Below, piece after piece: positions 10,321 through 22,753 of a stretch of 64,000 nt of DNA (positions are counted from its first letter, which is position 1; each line of letters begins with the position of its first letter). The notes under the pieces were generated by a model, which did no database searches, was not told the DNA's origin, and saw only the letters and a list, made by a program, of their open reading frames with translations. Origin of the DNA: Trichobilharzia regenti (Eukaryota > Platyhelminthes > Trematoda > Strigeidida > Schistosomatidae); NCBI GenBank assembly GCA_944472135.2, contig OX235265.1, positions 43,125,459 through 43,189,458 of the forward strand. The letters are read 5' to 3'. Both the position numbers and the translations under genes were made by a program.

Positions 10321-11359
10321 TAATAACAGTCGCTTCACGGGACAATCGATCGGTGTGGTGAGTGAGAATTATACAGCAGTCGGGGGAAAAGTAGGCTATA
10401 ATCGATTAATCGTATACTGGTTGGTAGGAGATTGGCGAAATACAACCTGAAGTACTGTTGTAAATCATAATGACGTTTATTTACTGACTTTGGACTTTGT
10501 AATAATCCAACTCTGTTTCGTCATCGGTTAAAGAATAAATAATCGTATTACCAAGTCGTTTTCTGTTGATCCGTGTCGTTTTCCATGCATAGTATTCTGT
10601 ATATAAGGCTTAATCTGCAGAAACCAGCCATACGCCCAGGATTTTTGTGGGCTGGATACTTCACGAAGTAGGGGCTGCAACTCGGTTTGTCAATCTGACA
10701 GTAGGTTGGGTGCAGCATGTATTTTACACTGAATTTTTTGTTTTGCAGAGGGTATTTTTGGAAAGGTTACCACGAATAAACCGGTAATGACCTGATAGCC
10801 TTATTTGGGTGACTTTGATGTGTTTTGATCTACTATCAGTGATTTGGTCACTCGTAAGCTGTTGCATCATAGTTTATAATATGTATCGCACTTGTTATAA
10901 CAGTTCAGTGACGCTGATGAAAAACATAATTTCACGATGCATATGATTCCGAGCACTTCTTATTCATCTTTTGGGAAATGACTTTACAAATTAAATCACT
11001 CCTCCTAATAATACCATATGTAGAGATCACATATAGTCACAACGTTAGAAATTTCGAGAAATGACTAAGGCCCTGATCTATCTTCTCTGTTATTTTACAT
11101 CAGTTGGAGCATTTCAGAAGACATAGCATGAGAGTTCCGAAGTCGTGGATGAACTATGTTGTTGTGGACTGCTGGTTGTCCAAACTAGTTGTTAACTTGT
11201 AAGAGAATGTCATAAGTGTCTCGGCCCTATATCGACTCGTTGAAGAAGAAATAAGACAATCGCTGATACTGAGTGTTAAAGCCTACGATAAGTAGCTGAA
11301 ATTCCGAGTCTTCGATCTCTTAGATATACGCCACTAAGCAGCTACGTAGTGACTTAGTA
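10321..11359. other. No recognised gene
   Basis: AT-rich sequence with no domain, RNA gene or repeat I can identify. Confidence 0.4.
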
Positions 11360-11560
11360 TACAATTGGTGGATGGTGGCTAGCAGTAGAATCCAGGATGC
11401 GCATTTCGTCCTATTTGGGACTCGTCATCTGGATGTACCTGCATTTCTCAGTGAGTGATGATGTTCCCAATGAGGCTCGAACCTAGTGCCCATAGTTTCA
11501 AACGCCAGACCGAACACTTCGGTCCAACCAATCGACGGGAAAATCAAAAATTCAATTCAA
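11360..11560 (-). mobile_element. SM-alpha-like tRNA-derived repeat (family A), inverted composite
   Basis: On the minus strand there is part of a tRNA-like head (GTTCGAGCC box B) followed by a hammerhead-type region, ending at about 11361. From about 11510 the 3' tail of the same family (CGGTCCAACCAATCGACGGG) continues on the plus strand. The copy is thus inverted around its head. The family is the schistosome SM-alpha SINE known for its hammerhead ribozyme. Confidence 0.75.
11389..11436 (-). ncRNA. Hammerhead ribozyme relic (family A)
   Basis: Reads ATCCAG-ATGACGAG, stem II GTCCCAAATAGGAC, GAAA, then ATGCGCATC and CTGGAT. Stems I and II pair. The first core base is A instead of C (C3), which breaks the essential C3-G8 pair, so self-cleavage is unlikely. 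Confidence 0.75.
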
Positions 11561-12248
11561 TATGTAGTGACTTGTTGTTGGAACAAGAAAGTTGTTTTAT
11601 TACTTTCACCTTAAGCACTTTGTATAGAGAGTCAGTGCTAAGTTTTACTGGTGTCACAAACCTCTTCTGCAACTCTAATTGGTTTGAGGCTCGAGGGAAT
11701 GTTTATTAGGAGAAACTCGATGTAGGTGCATCAGTTCGGTTTACCGTATCTTCAATGCTTTATTTGCACACCATTTGCAAATTGGTCAGTTATCACCATA
11801 TTCCATAGCTTGTTGGATTCTGCACAGTATTTCTAGCATTCTTCTCACAGTTCCGTTCTTTGACTGCTTTTTTAAGTGTCTAAAAACATACTGTTACTTT
11901 TTTGAATTCGTTTAATGGTATACTACTTATATCTGGTTATAAGTATAACAGAGCTGGCACATCAGAATTTTACATTCAGAGAAGTGATGTGATAAGGAAG
12001 GAAATAATTTTGTAAATGAAAGAACTATAGATGATGGCTGGATGATTCAAAAGAAGGTACAGTTAGATTAGTGGGACTGAAAAACCATACATATTAAGAT
12101 ATCTCAGTTGAATTATTTGCAGAAATTAATCTAAAAATTAAAAAGTATGAATCACAGAAGAAAAATGTATGAATGATGGCAAACGAGGATTTACAAAAGG
12201 TACAAACCTACTGGTATTATTTAGTCAATATATATCCAAATGATATAT
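11561..12248. other. No recognised gene
   Basis: AT-rich sequence without recognisable features. Confidence 0.4.
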
Positions 12249-12525
12249 TGTAGTGACCCATTTCATTACTCATCATCGTAGTATACTTTCACTATGTAAT
12301 TGGACTTTAATTTGTTTATCACTCTAAAGATTGCGTGTTAACAATTGATACATTAGACTCGCTCAACTTTGAATTTTGATTACTGCGATGATACACGTTC
12401 GTACTCCTTCTCAAGTGCCTTTTGATTTACGTTGTGGATGTCGAGCAAACACAACGTTAGGACACAATAATAAACGCGAAGAAGTATACTTGTACGCTAG
12501 TTTGGTCAAATAGAGCACCACAACA
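12249..12525 (+). repeat. Putative Gypsy-type LTR
   Basis: Begins TGTAGTGACCC and ends AGCACCACAACA (TG...CA). It is followed after two bases by TGGTGAGCCCGACGAT, which has the position and TGG start of a tRNA primer-binding site. This suggests a 5' LTR of about 277 bp from a Gypsy/Ty3 element of the kind known in schistosomes. No gag or pol follows, so only the LTR and leader remain. Confidence 0.5.
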
Positions 12526-13640
12526 ATTGGTGAGCCCGACGATATCAATTAGTCTGTGATTATAGGAAGATAAAGTGAATTTGATAGTGTGAAATATTTC
12601 CATATTATGAAATACGAATACTTATTTTGACACCCCATAACTAATCTGTTATTCTACGTTAAAAATGTATCCGCCGCATAACTGGCCGTTATTGTAACGA
12701 CAACAAATATTATATTTTATAATTGTAAGAACCTGAGGGAAAATTATTGAAAAGAATATTCTTCGTTCAGATAAAGTGAAGTTTGCAAACATGCTCACTA
12801 ATTACGCGACTTGGCAGCTTACCACATGATAAATATTGTTTCTCAAAACAAATTCACAGTTCTTTACACCCCACCCTTACTGAACCTCCATTTATCATAC
12901 TGTTTAAAGTCAGAAAATAATCAGGAGTTAGGGTAAGTAGCTTTGATTCTTACGAAAGCACAAAAGCTGAGGAAAACAATTTGTTTATATTTACATCCAT
13001 TACATCCATTCTTTAGCACTACAATTAAATAATTGTAGTAAACTTTAAATACATTCCTGAATCATTCAAATCACAAAATATGATGGTTACTGCAATATTC
13101 ATATTCAGTGACATGTATTACTCTGGTCGGTAACATTACCATATTAGGAGCAAGAATATCTCAGCTGTATGAAATTGGCTGATTCTTGTGACAAATGTAT
13201 TCATCCTCCACTAAACTGGTTTAAAGGAAACCAAGTTATTAAAAACCGAACTTTACTCCTAATCAATTACAGAACAGCAATAAATACTTTAAGAAATATG
13301 TTTAATGTCTATGTGACATTAATTTGTAAATGTGATCCTCAGGGGTAGAATACCAGTAAGCTAGACAACAGTACGGCGAGGACAGAGATCAGAAATTTAA
13401 ATTTGGAAGAATTATTTGTATTAAATGCAATGAGTGCTTAGAACGAAATGCTAACGCATATGTAGGGGACTGTTATGAGAGCTCATTATCATTACAAATA
13501 TGAGAATAATAATCCAAGTAAATGAGAGGTTGAGTAACAATATATTATCAAAAAAATGCAGTAACGAGTTATATTAATAAAAGTGATTACTTGGATATAA
13601 AGTTTAAGTCCTCTACTACAAATTATTTATATAGTCCACG
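12526..13640. other. No recognised gene
   Basis: AT-rich. May include leader of the LTR element at its left end. No coding motif seen. Confidence 0.4.
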
Positions 13641-13647
13641 GGAGCGT

Positions 13648-13832
13648 TCACTGTTGGAATTGCGTCTGCTGGTAGATGTTGTGTGCCGGTTGTAGAGTTG
13701 TCTTCGGATTAGGATAATAGACTCCTGCAATAAATCCAAAGTATACAACATGGTATGAGTGGAGCAAGTAAGCAGAAATGGCCAGGAAGAAGGCGAAGAC
13801 TCCAACAGTATAGTTTATTTCCATTTGTACAC
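13648..13832 (-). CDS. Possible terminal exon of a small membrane protein
   Basis: A minus-strand frame ending at a stop at 13648 encodes a hydrophobic stretch (VGVFAFFLAISAYLLHSYHV), then a second apolar segment (YFGFIAGVYY) and a polar tail rich in Gln, Asn and Thr (PAHNIYQQTQFQQ). This looks more like a protein than the composition of nearby noncoding sequence. It could be the last exon of a gene to the right. The exact 5' limit is uncertain, and a splice acceptor is not obvious. I do not recognise the family. It could also be a chance frame. Confidence 0.25.
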
Positions 13833-14153
13833 GGAAGTTAAGTGTATTTTTGACAAGAATCGTTTTAAACAAAAATCATATGCATTGTCTCTAATTTCTA
13901 CAAGTAACAAAAAGTGTACAATCATATTGTTACGTACTCCACACATATGTAAACAATACAGCAATTGAAATAATATTTATAATAATAGCTTTATTCCAAA
14001 CAGTATTTGTGGTACAGGTATGGAATTTTCAGCATGCATTACAATATTGCATTTAATTACCTCATAAATTTATAAAAATTTAGAATCAAAAAGCAACAAC
14101 CAAAAATAAAGATAAATAAAAAGGAATAAAAAGAACAGCGTTGCATTTACATT

Positions 14154-15060
14154 TTAAACAATGCACCACAGGATATGAAATATAAAAATAGTGTGTAATA
14201 GAAGATGTGAAAACAATATATTAGTAACGAAGAAAGGAAAACAAAAACCAATGGGACTATTTGTTAGAGTGACGCAGTAAGTTGATCGTGTCATACCTAA
14301 CGGATTTCTTATCACATAGCAGCTGTGCCAGATAAGGTATTGTGGAGTTTTGTACTTGGTAGTCCTAGCATATAGCCTCCTATAGCTGCTTCTAGTTCTA
14401 CCAGATGAAATGCAAGGAGATAGATGCGTATAGAGGGGATGCGTGGGGTCCGACAATATTGTATTCGCTAGTTTTTTACATGATATTATATGTCTATCCA
14501 CAATAGTGTTAACCAGTTGGTTTAACGATATCCCACTTGCCCTACTAACGGCTTTTAGTGCCCTTCTCAGCAAAGCAAAGTCTTTTTAAGAAGTCCAGGA
14601 AAGATAAATGGGGAGCAGTAAAAGGGGATGAGTAGAATACAAGAATTTACAAACTGAGAAAGCAAAGAGTGTTTTATGCCAGACTGCTTAAATTTCCTAA
14701 TGTAGAACGTTAAGCGAAACATCTTTCTAGTAACTAGCAGGATGTGGGAGGACCAGGAAAGATCGGAGGAAATACTCAGTCCAAGGTACTTGACATTAAA
14801 TGTAATTTCAACCTCTATGCCTTCAATGATAGTGGGGCCATGTGAGCTAGCTAGTTGTTCTAGGTCACGTTTTCATCTGAAAGTGAAATTGACTATCTGA
14901 CATTTAGATGGATCCAGCTTAAGACCGTTTGAAGAGGACTACTGACTAATTTCCGACAGAAAGTTATTTAATTTGGAATAATCTGACTGAGAGTTGACAG
15001 GCATAGAAACAGAGAGGTCATCAGCATACTTAAAAAAGCGGCTACATAGTTAATTACCAT
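14154..15060 (-). pseudogene. CR1/jockey-like RT 3' part
   Basis: Reading the minus strand from about 15050, the order is KYADDLSVSMPVN (catalytic YADD), SNGLKLDPSKCQIVNF, VKYLGLSISSDLSWSSH, and finally the open frame 14573-14154 with RALKAVSRASGISLNQLVN and ILSDPTHPLYTHLSP. These are the RT core end and thumb of a non-LTR element. Stops occur after the YADD block and in the middle. The 5' half is missing, so it is a truncated, dead copy. It is distinct in sequence from the elements at 1.4-8.2 and 44.6-48.9 kb. Confidence 0.75.
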
Positions 15061-16100
15061 AGGTAAATTATAGATGTCTGGTTGATTGCTCCTTTTACAT
15101 GCATAATTCCATCAATAATTCACTATGCATTGTAATGTTTCATCTTTGTATATCATCATTTTCTTCATTATGATTTACAAATTAGTCGAATAGCTTTCAC
15201 CAAAGATTTGCATTTCTAAACAAGTCAACTTTTCAAAAAAAGACAATCATACCTTTAAACTATTATTTGAACTTAATAATTCTTTATTAAAGTCTCAACT
15301 TTTATTATTATTTTTCTAATTCTCAGTCAGTACTTCTATTATTGAAGCTTAGTCCAGGTCAGGTGGATTAATTAGAAAAAGGTTGTGAGTAGGACGGATT
15401 TGTTAATGAGTATTACATGGCTATTTTGAAAATTTATCCATGATCACTTCTATGATATACTGATTTCAGCCAGTTAATCCCTGAATCTCTTTTAAATGAT
15501 CACGGAAATTTTGTTTAGATGCATGAGGTAGTGTGATTTATAATAGTACTTAGTCTTTATAAGAAAATGAAATTTACTTATTAGAATGAGGACTGATAAT
15601 GTATACTTTTGAAGTCGCACGTTTTATCTATTTTGTTACTTTAACAAAGCAAGAACAACAATTGTACCAGGATAATATGAGCTCATCTTTTAATTATTTC
15701 GAGGATTCTTCTCAACTCGTTACAACCCGAACGTTAAAAAAATATGAACATACTTTTCCACGATCATAAGGAGTAATTGGTAGGAATTAAAAGTAACAGT
15801 AGTCCGGTATAATTTAACTGATTAGGAGTAATAAACACTGACTATTTATTGAATAATTAGACAATTAGGCTTGGAAACAAAAAAAACAGAGTTGCGTATA
15901 TATATATATATATAAAATATATAGAAACAAGGTTTAGCTAGAAAGAGCATAACAAAAAAGTAGATTACGTGACTAAAGAAAACATCTTATCTCATAGCCA
16001 ATAGAAAAAAGGAAAGAAAAGAAACAAGGTAGGGTGAGTCATGTTTAGATTAGAGAGTAGAGTTTTCTAAACATGAAAAAGGTGACTCATGAAAGATGTA
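15061..16100. other. No recognised gene; (TA)n microsatellite at 15897-15914
   Basis: AT-rich sequence with a short TA run. No gene seen. Confidence 0.5.
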
Positions 16101-16104
16101 TGTT

Positions 16105-16480
16105 TTTTTGTTATCACCAGGGCAGCGCAAGATTCACCACCGTCTCTTCCTGCATACATAGATTTGGTTTAAGTCGTTTGATGGCAACTGCTTCGGCAAA
16201 GCGTAGCAGGCTAGGTTTCTTTCGCTTATTGATTATTTTAAACGACTTCAGGTTGTTTACAATATGACCAGTGTCCAATAGATGACGAGCAGTCGCACTG
16301 TTTAATGCTTGCGGACCTTAAAGTCTCAGGCTCTTTGGTATGTGTTCATAAATGCGGACACTAACCCTTCTCTCTGTTCTTCCAATGTATGTGCTTTGGC
16401 ACGTACATGTAAATTGGAAGACGCAGTTGGAGGCAAAATGAGGTGGGTATTTGTCCACTTTTGATTGTCTCAAACAACTA
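16105..16480 (-). pseudogene. Penelope-like element GIY-YIG endonuclease fragment
   Basis: On the minus strand: FASNCVFQFTCTCQSTYIGR, RVSVRIYEHIPKSL, then after a stop SATARHLLDTGHIVNN and AEAVAIKRLKPNLCMQEE. The CxC...YIGR block and the following arginine-rich helix are the GIY-YIG signature at the C-terminus of Penelope-like polyproteins, where it nicks the target. The RT part is missing. It abuts the reversed LTR copy at 16568. Confidence 0.75.
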
Positions 16481-16567
16481 GTTGTTTGATAAACACATAC
16501 AAGCTTGGCGGCTAGATATGTTCTTTTCAGGGCAGCGTTCAGTCTGCATCTTATTCTACTAGCAGTA

Positions 16568-16761
16568 TGTTGTAATTATTTGTAATCGTAGTATTAGTAT
16601 TTCGAGATGACCGAATTACACGAATCCAACCAAAACACAGAGAGGGCAGAACTTAGGAATTTGTATTTAGCGGAATTATAATGCAATTCATATGAGAAAC
16701 ATAATAAAAATCCACAGTAAGTATTTAAACAATACAGAGATAGAAATTGTCAATCACCACA
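16568..16761 (-). repeat. Solo LTR of the gag-only element
   Basis: This is the reverse complement of the 5' LTR at 5235-5428 and exactly the same length (194 bp), with scattered substitutions. It starts TGTTGTAATTATTTG and ends CAATCACCACA. No internal region adjoins it. The 4-bp flanks (AGTA and GGTT) do not match, so recombination or later rearrangement is likely. Confidence 0.85.
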
Positions 16762-17435
16762 GGTTACTTCATTTACTTATCTAGGAAGCATTGTTTCATC
16801 TACAGAAGGAACGGATGAGGATGTCAAATAGAGAATCGGGAAGGAGAGAAACACATTCATCAACCTGAAATCAATCTGGAAATCTTCGTCACTCAGCATC
16901 AACAACAAAATTCGGATTTTCAATACAAACGTCAAGTCAGTCAATTCTTCTATACGGATCAGAAACTTGGTGGGTGGGTCACAAAGAATATTTCCAACAG
17001 TTTGTTGCATACCTTCATCTACAACTGTCTTCGCTGGATCCATGCTGAAGATCAGATGGCCGGGCCGGAAAGAATCACCAACAAGAAACTATGGGAACAA
17101 ACAAACAAAACAAGAACAAACCAATCGCCAACCAACAAATATGCAGGAGAAAGTGGAGATGGATCGGACACTCGTGGCTGAGGAGGCCGCCACTGGGTGA
17201 CATCGCGCGCGCGTCAGGCCATTGCTCGAGTGGAACCAGGCCGAAAGGGAAGCGGCGAGTGGGACGTCAGTGCAAGGGTGACTTGGAGGAGATCGTGTGA
17301 AGTTGAGTTGAAATAGTATGGACTAACATGGATGCAGGTGAAAAGTACAGCAGAAGACAGAAGTGGCAAGTGGAGACGTGCAGTTGAAGCCCTATGTTCC
17401 ACTAGGAATCCAAGGGAGCAATAATAATAATATTA
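16762..17435 (+). mobile_element. RTE-like 3' end, decayed
   Basis: Same family as 9575-10320: a decayed TYLGSIVSS start, then RKWRWIGH in the 17091 frame and a terminal AATAATAATATT run. It has many stops and frameshifts. It begins directly at the solo LTR end, so its 5' part was lost or displaced there. Confidence 0.75.
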
Positions 17436-18585
17436 TAATTCTCGTGGGGTTCGAGTGGAACATACAGCCTCAATAACACATCTTCACTTCAAGGGAACAA
17501 TAATACAATAATAATAAATAAGAAGTATGATCATGATGAGAAAAGTGAGTCCTAACCAAAAAGACTGTGTGAAAGTGCAAAATTAACTCAGTCATCCCGA
17601 AAGCAAAAGTATACAAAGTTAATTATGAAAGCGAAGAAAGCAAAAAGCTACATAAAACAGAACCACTGTGAACACTAAGAATCTGGCTAGTGTACACAGT
17701 CATTTTTAGTTAGAAAGCAGTTGTGTGAGTATGCCTACTCCGCGTTTTCTATTTACTTCTAACGAGCATTGAACAACATTTCTAAAAAATTATTATTGTA
17801 CAATCTTAGTGAAATTTAAATGAGTAAATGAGATATAATCAAAAGTTGACTCACTTCAGAATACAGTTTCCGAAGTCTTTTGTGGAATTATTTTTCCCAA
17901 TGAGCAAATAGAGTGATTCGTCGGTATTTTTATTGTAATGGTAATTGGAAACTCAATGCAAAAGCTTTCCTTTACAACAATTACTAAGTGCTGTATTAAT
18001 AGTATACCATATTTTAAAAATTGCCAACTCAGACTCTGTTTTATCTAAACAACTGCTTTCCAAGTTTACTAAACACGATAAGCGTATGAAGTTTATTTTC
18101 AAAATGATTCAGTCACGATTTAAGAATCTGATAAGTTTTTTTATAAGGATAAATCATTCATTGTGAGGTCGACTTCAGTTCACACAGCAGTGCTAATCAT
18201 CAAGGAGAACGATCCTTTGAATCCTACTCACTGTATTACATTATCGTTTTTTTCATTCTACTTCATACACACCATATTCTGGTTTTCTAATCTTGTATTT
18301 TACTATCGCTAAATGTGAAATTATCACTGATATGTCATCAGCCTAGCGACAAATTTGTTCATTTCTACAGGAAACTTTGCTCTTATATAGTGTAGATGTA
18401 CTATATACACCAATAATTTAAGACAACTTTATCCTTATATTTGTTTCACTATGACCTTCTTACAAAATACCTTAATACACGGCTGATGCATGATGATAAA
18501 CAAAAATGAACGTTATATGCAAGTACTGGTTTGTAGGAATTTGACTGATTGGTTATAGGATTTTATCATGAACTGCAATCGGTTA
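17436..18585. other. No recognised gene
   Basis: AT-rich. A 73-codon frame at 17945-18166 has no recognisable motif. Confidence 0.4.
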
Positions 18586-18790
18586 GATCGGGTCCCAGTG
18601 GCTTAATGGTCCACTAGCTCGACTTGTAACTGGAAGATACTAGGTTCGAACCCTGGCGGCGGGTGCTCACTGTGAAGAGTCCCATACTAGGACGAAACAG
18701 CTCTCCAGTACTCTGGGAGTTTCCAATAGTTGTCTAACCGATTTCAGCTCATGATGAAACCATGTAACCATTCAAAATGCATGTCAAATT
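18586..18790 (+). mobile_element. Family B tRNA-headed repeat with hammerhead relic
   Basis: The head has a box A (TGGCTTAATGG) and a box B (GGTTCGAACCC), the internal RNA polymerase III promoter of tRNAs. A hammerhead-like block follows (GTGAAGAGTCCCATACTAGG, then ACGAAACAGC), then the family tail GTCAGCTCATGATGAAA-like. The C3 core base is lost, so the ribozyme is inactive. Confidence 0.8.
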
Positions 18791-20864
18791 TTAATGTAAC
18801 TTGTTTCATTAAATAAATATAGACTGTATGCAGCTGAAGAGAACCAGCGAAATGAAATAGACCCACATTATTCTGCAGCAATGTTTATTCTGTTTCTGTT
18901 AAAATTCATAAAAGAGAATTCGTGCATCAGTATAAAAAACGTTGTTCAAGGTTTGATCGGGTAACTAAGTGAAAATATCAAATGAGCTGATAACTAGTGT
19001 GACCAAGTCTTTTTGGGCATGAAACAAATTAGATTAAAAAAAGAGCCTAACTAACTATGCTCTCTTTTTTTATTCCTGTACATCTTCCCCTGAATATTTG
19101 GTACATTTTATGCTTTCTTTTCCAGACATCAAAACATATGGTATGTCAAATAAATCCATGTTGAACTTTCCCCACTATTTACCTCCATTATTCATCGGCA
19201 CCTTTTAATTTTTGGGAAGGTAATACAGCCAGATATGACATCGAATAGACATAAATTGCATACAACAGCCTGATATCAAATAAACAGTTGTAAAAAGGAA
19301 ACAAAGTTTACCAATTTAATTCTCAGTAGGAAACTGTTTGATTACATCCACCTTATTCTATAATTAGGTGTGAATTAAAACGGTGAATTTCTTTGACTGA
19401 ACACTACTGAGTAACTTGTGTAATGTATCTAGTCCCCCTTTTGGTGTAGACTAAATCAAAGTATCTAATACAATCCTAGAGGAGGACAACTCTACGCCCG
19501 AATAGCTCAATGGTAGCGTTGGATAAATGTGACCCTCATTACTTACCTTGTTGCCATTCTCCTGCACGAGGAGATTGATTCCTACTGCATTACGGCTTTG
19601 GTTGCCACCGGTGATATCATGACGGCCACTCACTGCCTCACTGTGGTTGAGGATGTTGTCTGTGTGACTGGAATAGATTATTGACTCACCAGTTGACAAT
19701 TTTGACATCCATTCTATCTGCTCTCACATATACGCAGCACGTCTATGCCATATCTGGTGATTTCTTTGGCTACGTGGTCAGCCTTCCCAACCTCGTACTT
19801 TGCATGTACATCCAGCATCCCCATTCTTTCTCATGCATTCATCGAGAGACGACATATCGTCTAATTGATTGGCTTCCTGAATGCCGGCTTTCACCAGCCA
19901 GCTGAGTCATTTCGCCTCTCCAATTCCAGCGAAGAATTAGTTTGTTTTGTATATTTTAAGTATTTTTGTTGTGCGTTGAATTTTCTGTAGCAGTTCGGTT
20001 GGTTTAGTGGTGTGGGGTTGCTAGCCCCACGCCCAACTCTGCTTTTTTATCTGGACTTGGGACCCGGTAGAAAACTAGTGAGCAAGTAAACTAGGCGAGG
20101 TTATAGAAATTGTTAATGTCCACATACTCCACATATCAAATATCTTCTTGAATGTTTATATTTAATTCTTTGTTTGCTTGCAAGTGTCTTAGACCTTCTA
20201 ACTGGGTGTGTTCTGTTATTTGGTCGAAATCATTTGAATTTATTGCTGGATCATCTTGAAAGTTAAGAGTAATAGCGAGATCAATAAATTATAAATGGAA
20301 CGGCCTACTTCGCTTACTTCCACATATCTTTTTTGAGGACATTTTCTCAAGCTGCACTGTTGATCTAAAGGCATAGATTTGAGGAATTTCATTCGTTCAG
20401 TTTGGTTTGCATTTTACATGACTTATCAGATGAGTCATATAATCCACGAGAAAAACTTTCTGAGTTTTTAGTGGCCATTGTCTTCGTAAAACTTTCAAAT
20501 ATTTATCCTACTTTACGTCGACATGCTGCGCATACTTCACGGTTTTTACAAACTTCGACACTAGCAGCATCTCTAGAAACAAACTAACTTCCTCGTATTT
20601 CAATCATTGAGGCCTTCAGGTCTGTCACTTTAAAAGTGATAGGTCTGTTGGATACAACTTCTAGAGTCTTCTATCCTTCTCATTTGCTGGTTTGCCATTT
20701 GAACTGTTCTTTCAAAGCCAACCGCTCTTTACACTCTTCAGGAAAACATTTTTTCAGCTGTTTGTAAACCTGCACGATCTGCTTGAAAACGTCGAGCAAA
20801 CTGGTTTAACTTGACCTACAGACTTTCAGATTCTTGCTGAGCTTGACTACTCTCTGATCTATAG
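18791..20864. other. No recognised gene; minor repeat traces
   Basis: A tRNA-like start (CCGAATAGCTCAATGGTAGC) near 19498 lacks a complete cloverleaf. A stretch at 20008-20060 (GGGGTTGCTAGCCCCACGCC) resembles the reversed tail of family C repeats. Nothing else identified. Confidence 0.35.
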
Positions 20865-21075
20865 GTTCATCCAGCAGCAAGCAAGTGTCCGACCTGAATG
20901 CGTAATTGAACTTTTGGACGATGTAAGTACTGGATTTCTGATTTCAAGTGATTAACCTAAGCTTATAAATTTAAAATATATTCATTCTCGTTAGGATATT
21001 TACAACTGGTTGATGATGGATTTGAACTTGGTGCATCAGGTTTGCCACCTACACAGTTTGAACATTGTTAACTGA
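20865..21075 (+). CDS. Possible pair of short coding exons
   Basis: A pyrimidine-rich acceptor (CTCTCTGATCTATAG) precedes a 58-bp open stretch (FIQQQASVRPECVIELLDD) that ends at a consensus donor, GAT|GTAAGTA (20922/20923). A 72-bp candidate intron ends TTCTCGTTAG, and the frame continues DIYNWLMMDLNLVHQ to a stop at 21075. Introns this short occur in schistosome genes. I do not recognise the protein and see no linked upstream exon, so this may be chance. Confidence 0.25.
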
Positions 21076-21983
21076 TTCTCTGAGCAAAGACTCGTTAAAT
21101 GACTCAGTGCAAAGCTATATTTAGACATTTAGCAGCTTAGGATTCTTTAAATACAATAAGGATGGACTATATTCACTAATAAGGAAGGGAATGTTTACGA
21201 AAAGACCACTTTCTGATTTCAAAATAATGCCAGAAGTACCTGTAAGAGGTGATTTATAATTGCTAATGCCTGTAACTGAAATAACAGCAGGATTTACTTG
21301 CTAGTGCTTATAAAGCACTAGTAAGTCTTTATAGAAATAATAAACTCAGCACTTTCAGTATAATTTATAAAGCCGTGAGATTTGCCTGGACCTGTAGTGA
21401 AGATTTTCATTGGGTGAAACTCAGTATTGTGAAATACTGGGCAAGACAATGATTCGATTTTATCAGACAAATAAGACGAACCATATGGATTCTGACTGAT
21501 GAAATTATCTGATCTTCAGCAAATGGACTTTACTTGCCCAATCTTACCACATATTTGTCACTTCGCAATTACTTCATAAGTGAATGTTCTTACAGTAGAA
21601 ACACTTTCTGTGCAATCTATCGAGTGTGGATAACACTTTGAATTTCTTTCTGTGGACATCAACTTTCTATTCTGCATCACCAAGTTTTGACAGCATCAAA
21701 TCACACAGTGATATAATAGGAGCTGGGTATTCACTGCTAACATCTTAATATGTATTACATAAATTTAAAACAATTCGTCTCTTTTTATAAATTTTGATAG
21801 CATTATTAGAAGACGGAGATTATCTGAAAAATGTGATGTATTGGCGCTATACATTTCGAACAGTCTGATCCCACATTTACTTGTCAAGTCAATATTTATG
21901 GAAAGGTTAAATTAAACTAAGTGACAAAAAAAAAGAATTAGGAAAAATTAACACAAACGTTTGGTAATCCTATCAAATAAGGA
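21076..21983. other. No recognised gene
   Basis: AT-rich, no feature identified. Confidence 0.4.
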
Positions 21984-22310
21984 TTACCAAGGTAGGTTAA
22001 GAGTAATAATAAACTGTTTTTTAATACACAGGAGGGGGGGTGGCTTAAGTTTATGAATAGCTATAGCCTCAGCGTATTTCAATGAACGCCCTTGACTGTT
22101 TTTATAGATGACCTTAAAGGCTGAGTTGACATCAATCTTATGGTTCATCTCGATTAGATGTTTAGCTATCGACGAAGTTGGTAGTCTAACACCTGCATCT
22201 ATTGGCTCGTCACAATTCATTTGTGTTTCCTAACCATTTTGGGATATGCTCTCCCACCCTCACGTGCAAAGCGCGATTACCCCTCCCTATGAATGTATGT
22301 CCACACACAC
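21984..22310 (-). pseudogene. Penelope-like GIY-YIG endonuclease fragment
   Basis: On the minus strand from about 22310: a TCVCGHTFIGR-like block (needs a frameshift), VGEHIPKWLG, and the open frame 22220-21984 with SSIAKHLIEMNHKIDVNSAF and AEAIAIHKLKPPPLLCIKK. The order matches the fragment at 16105-16480. It is the last domain of a Penelope-like polyprotein, truncated at the 5' side. Confidence 0.75.
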
Positions 22311-22753
22311 ATGAAAATCTTTAGCAGTTTGAAAGGTGTATGAAGGAATTTGAGCCACCTCTTTCTCTAGCTATGAAATATTATTCCCAGTAATAAGATA
22401 ATCACGTTGTTGAATATGGAGCTGACACACCTGAATTCAAATACTGAAGTTTGTATCAGAAGCTGAAGAATGAAGTCTCGTCTCTTTTGGTCAGAAACAT
22501 GAACAAATTTATTGAATTTCATCCTTCCTTGTGTTTTAAAAGAAGTAACGTGGAAGTGTTCTATAAGAAGTTGACGTATGACACGGAAGTAGGTGAGGAT
22601 TTTCAGTAGACTTTATGTATTTGGTCCACTCGCAGTAATAAAATGAACTGAATCACTTTCATCTCGAACAATCTTCGACAAATACCACGCATCAAAGCAT
22701 TCATGGCAATCAGCAAGTTTCCAGGATTGCTTAATCCTTTAGAGATGCCAAAT
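22311..22753. other. No recognised gene
   Basis: No feature identified. Confidence 0.4.
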
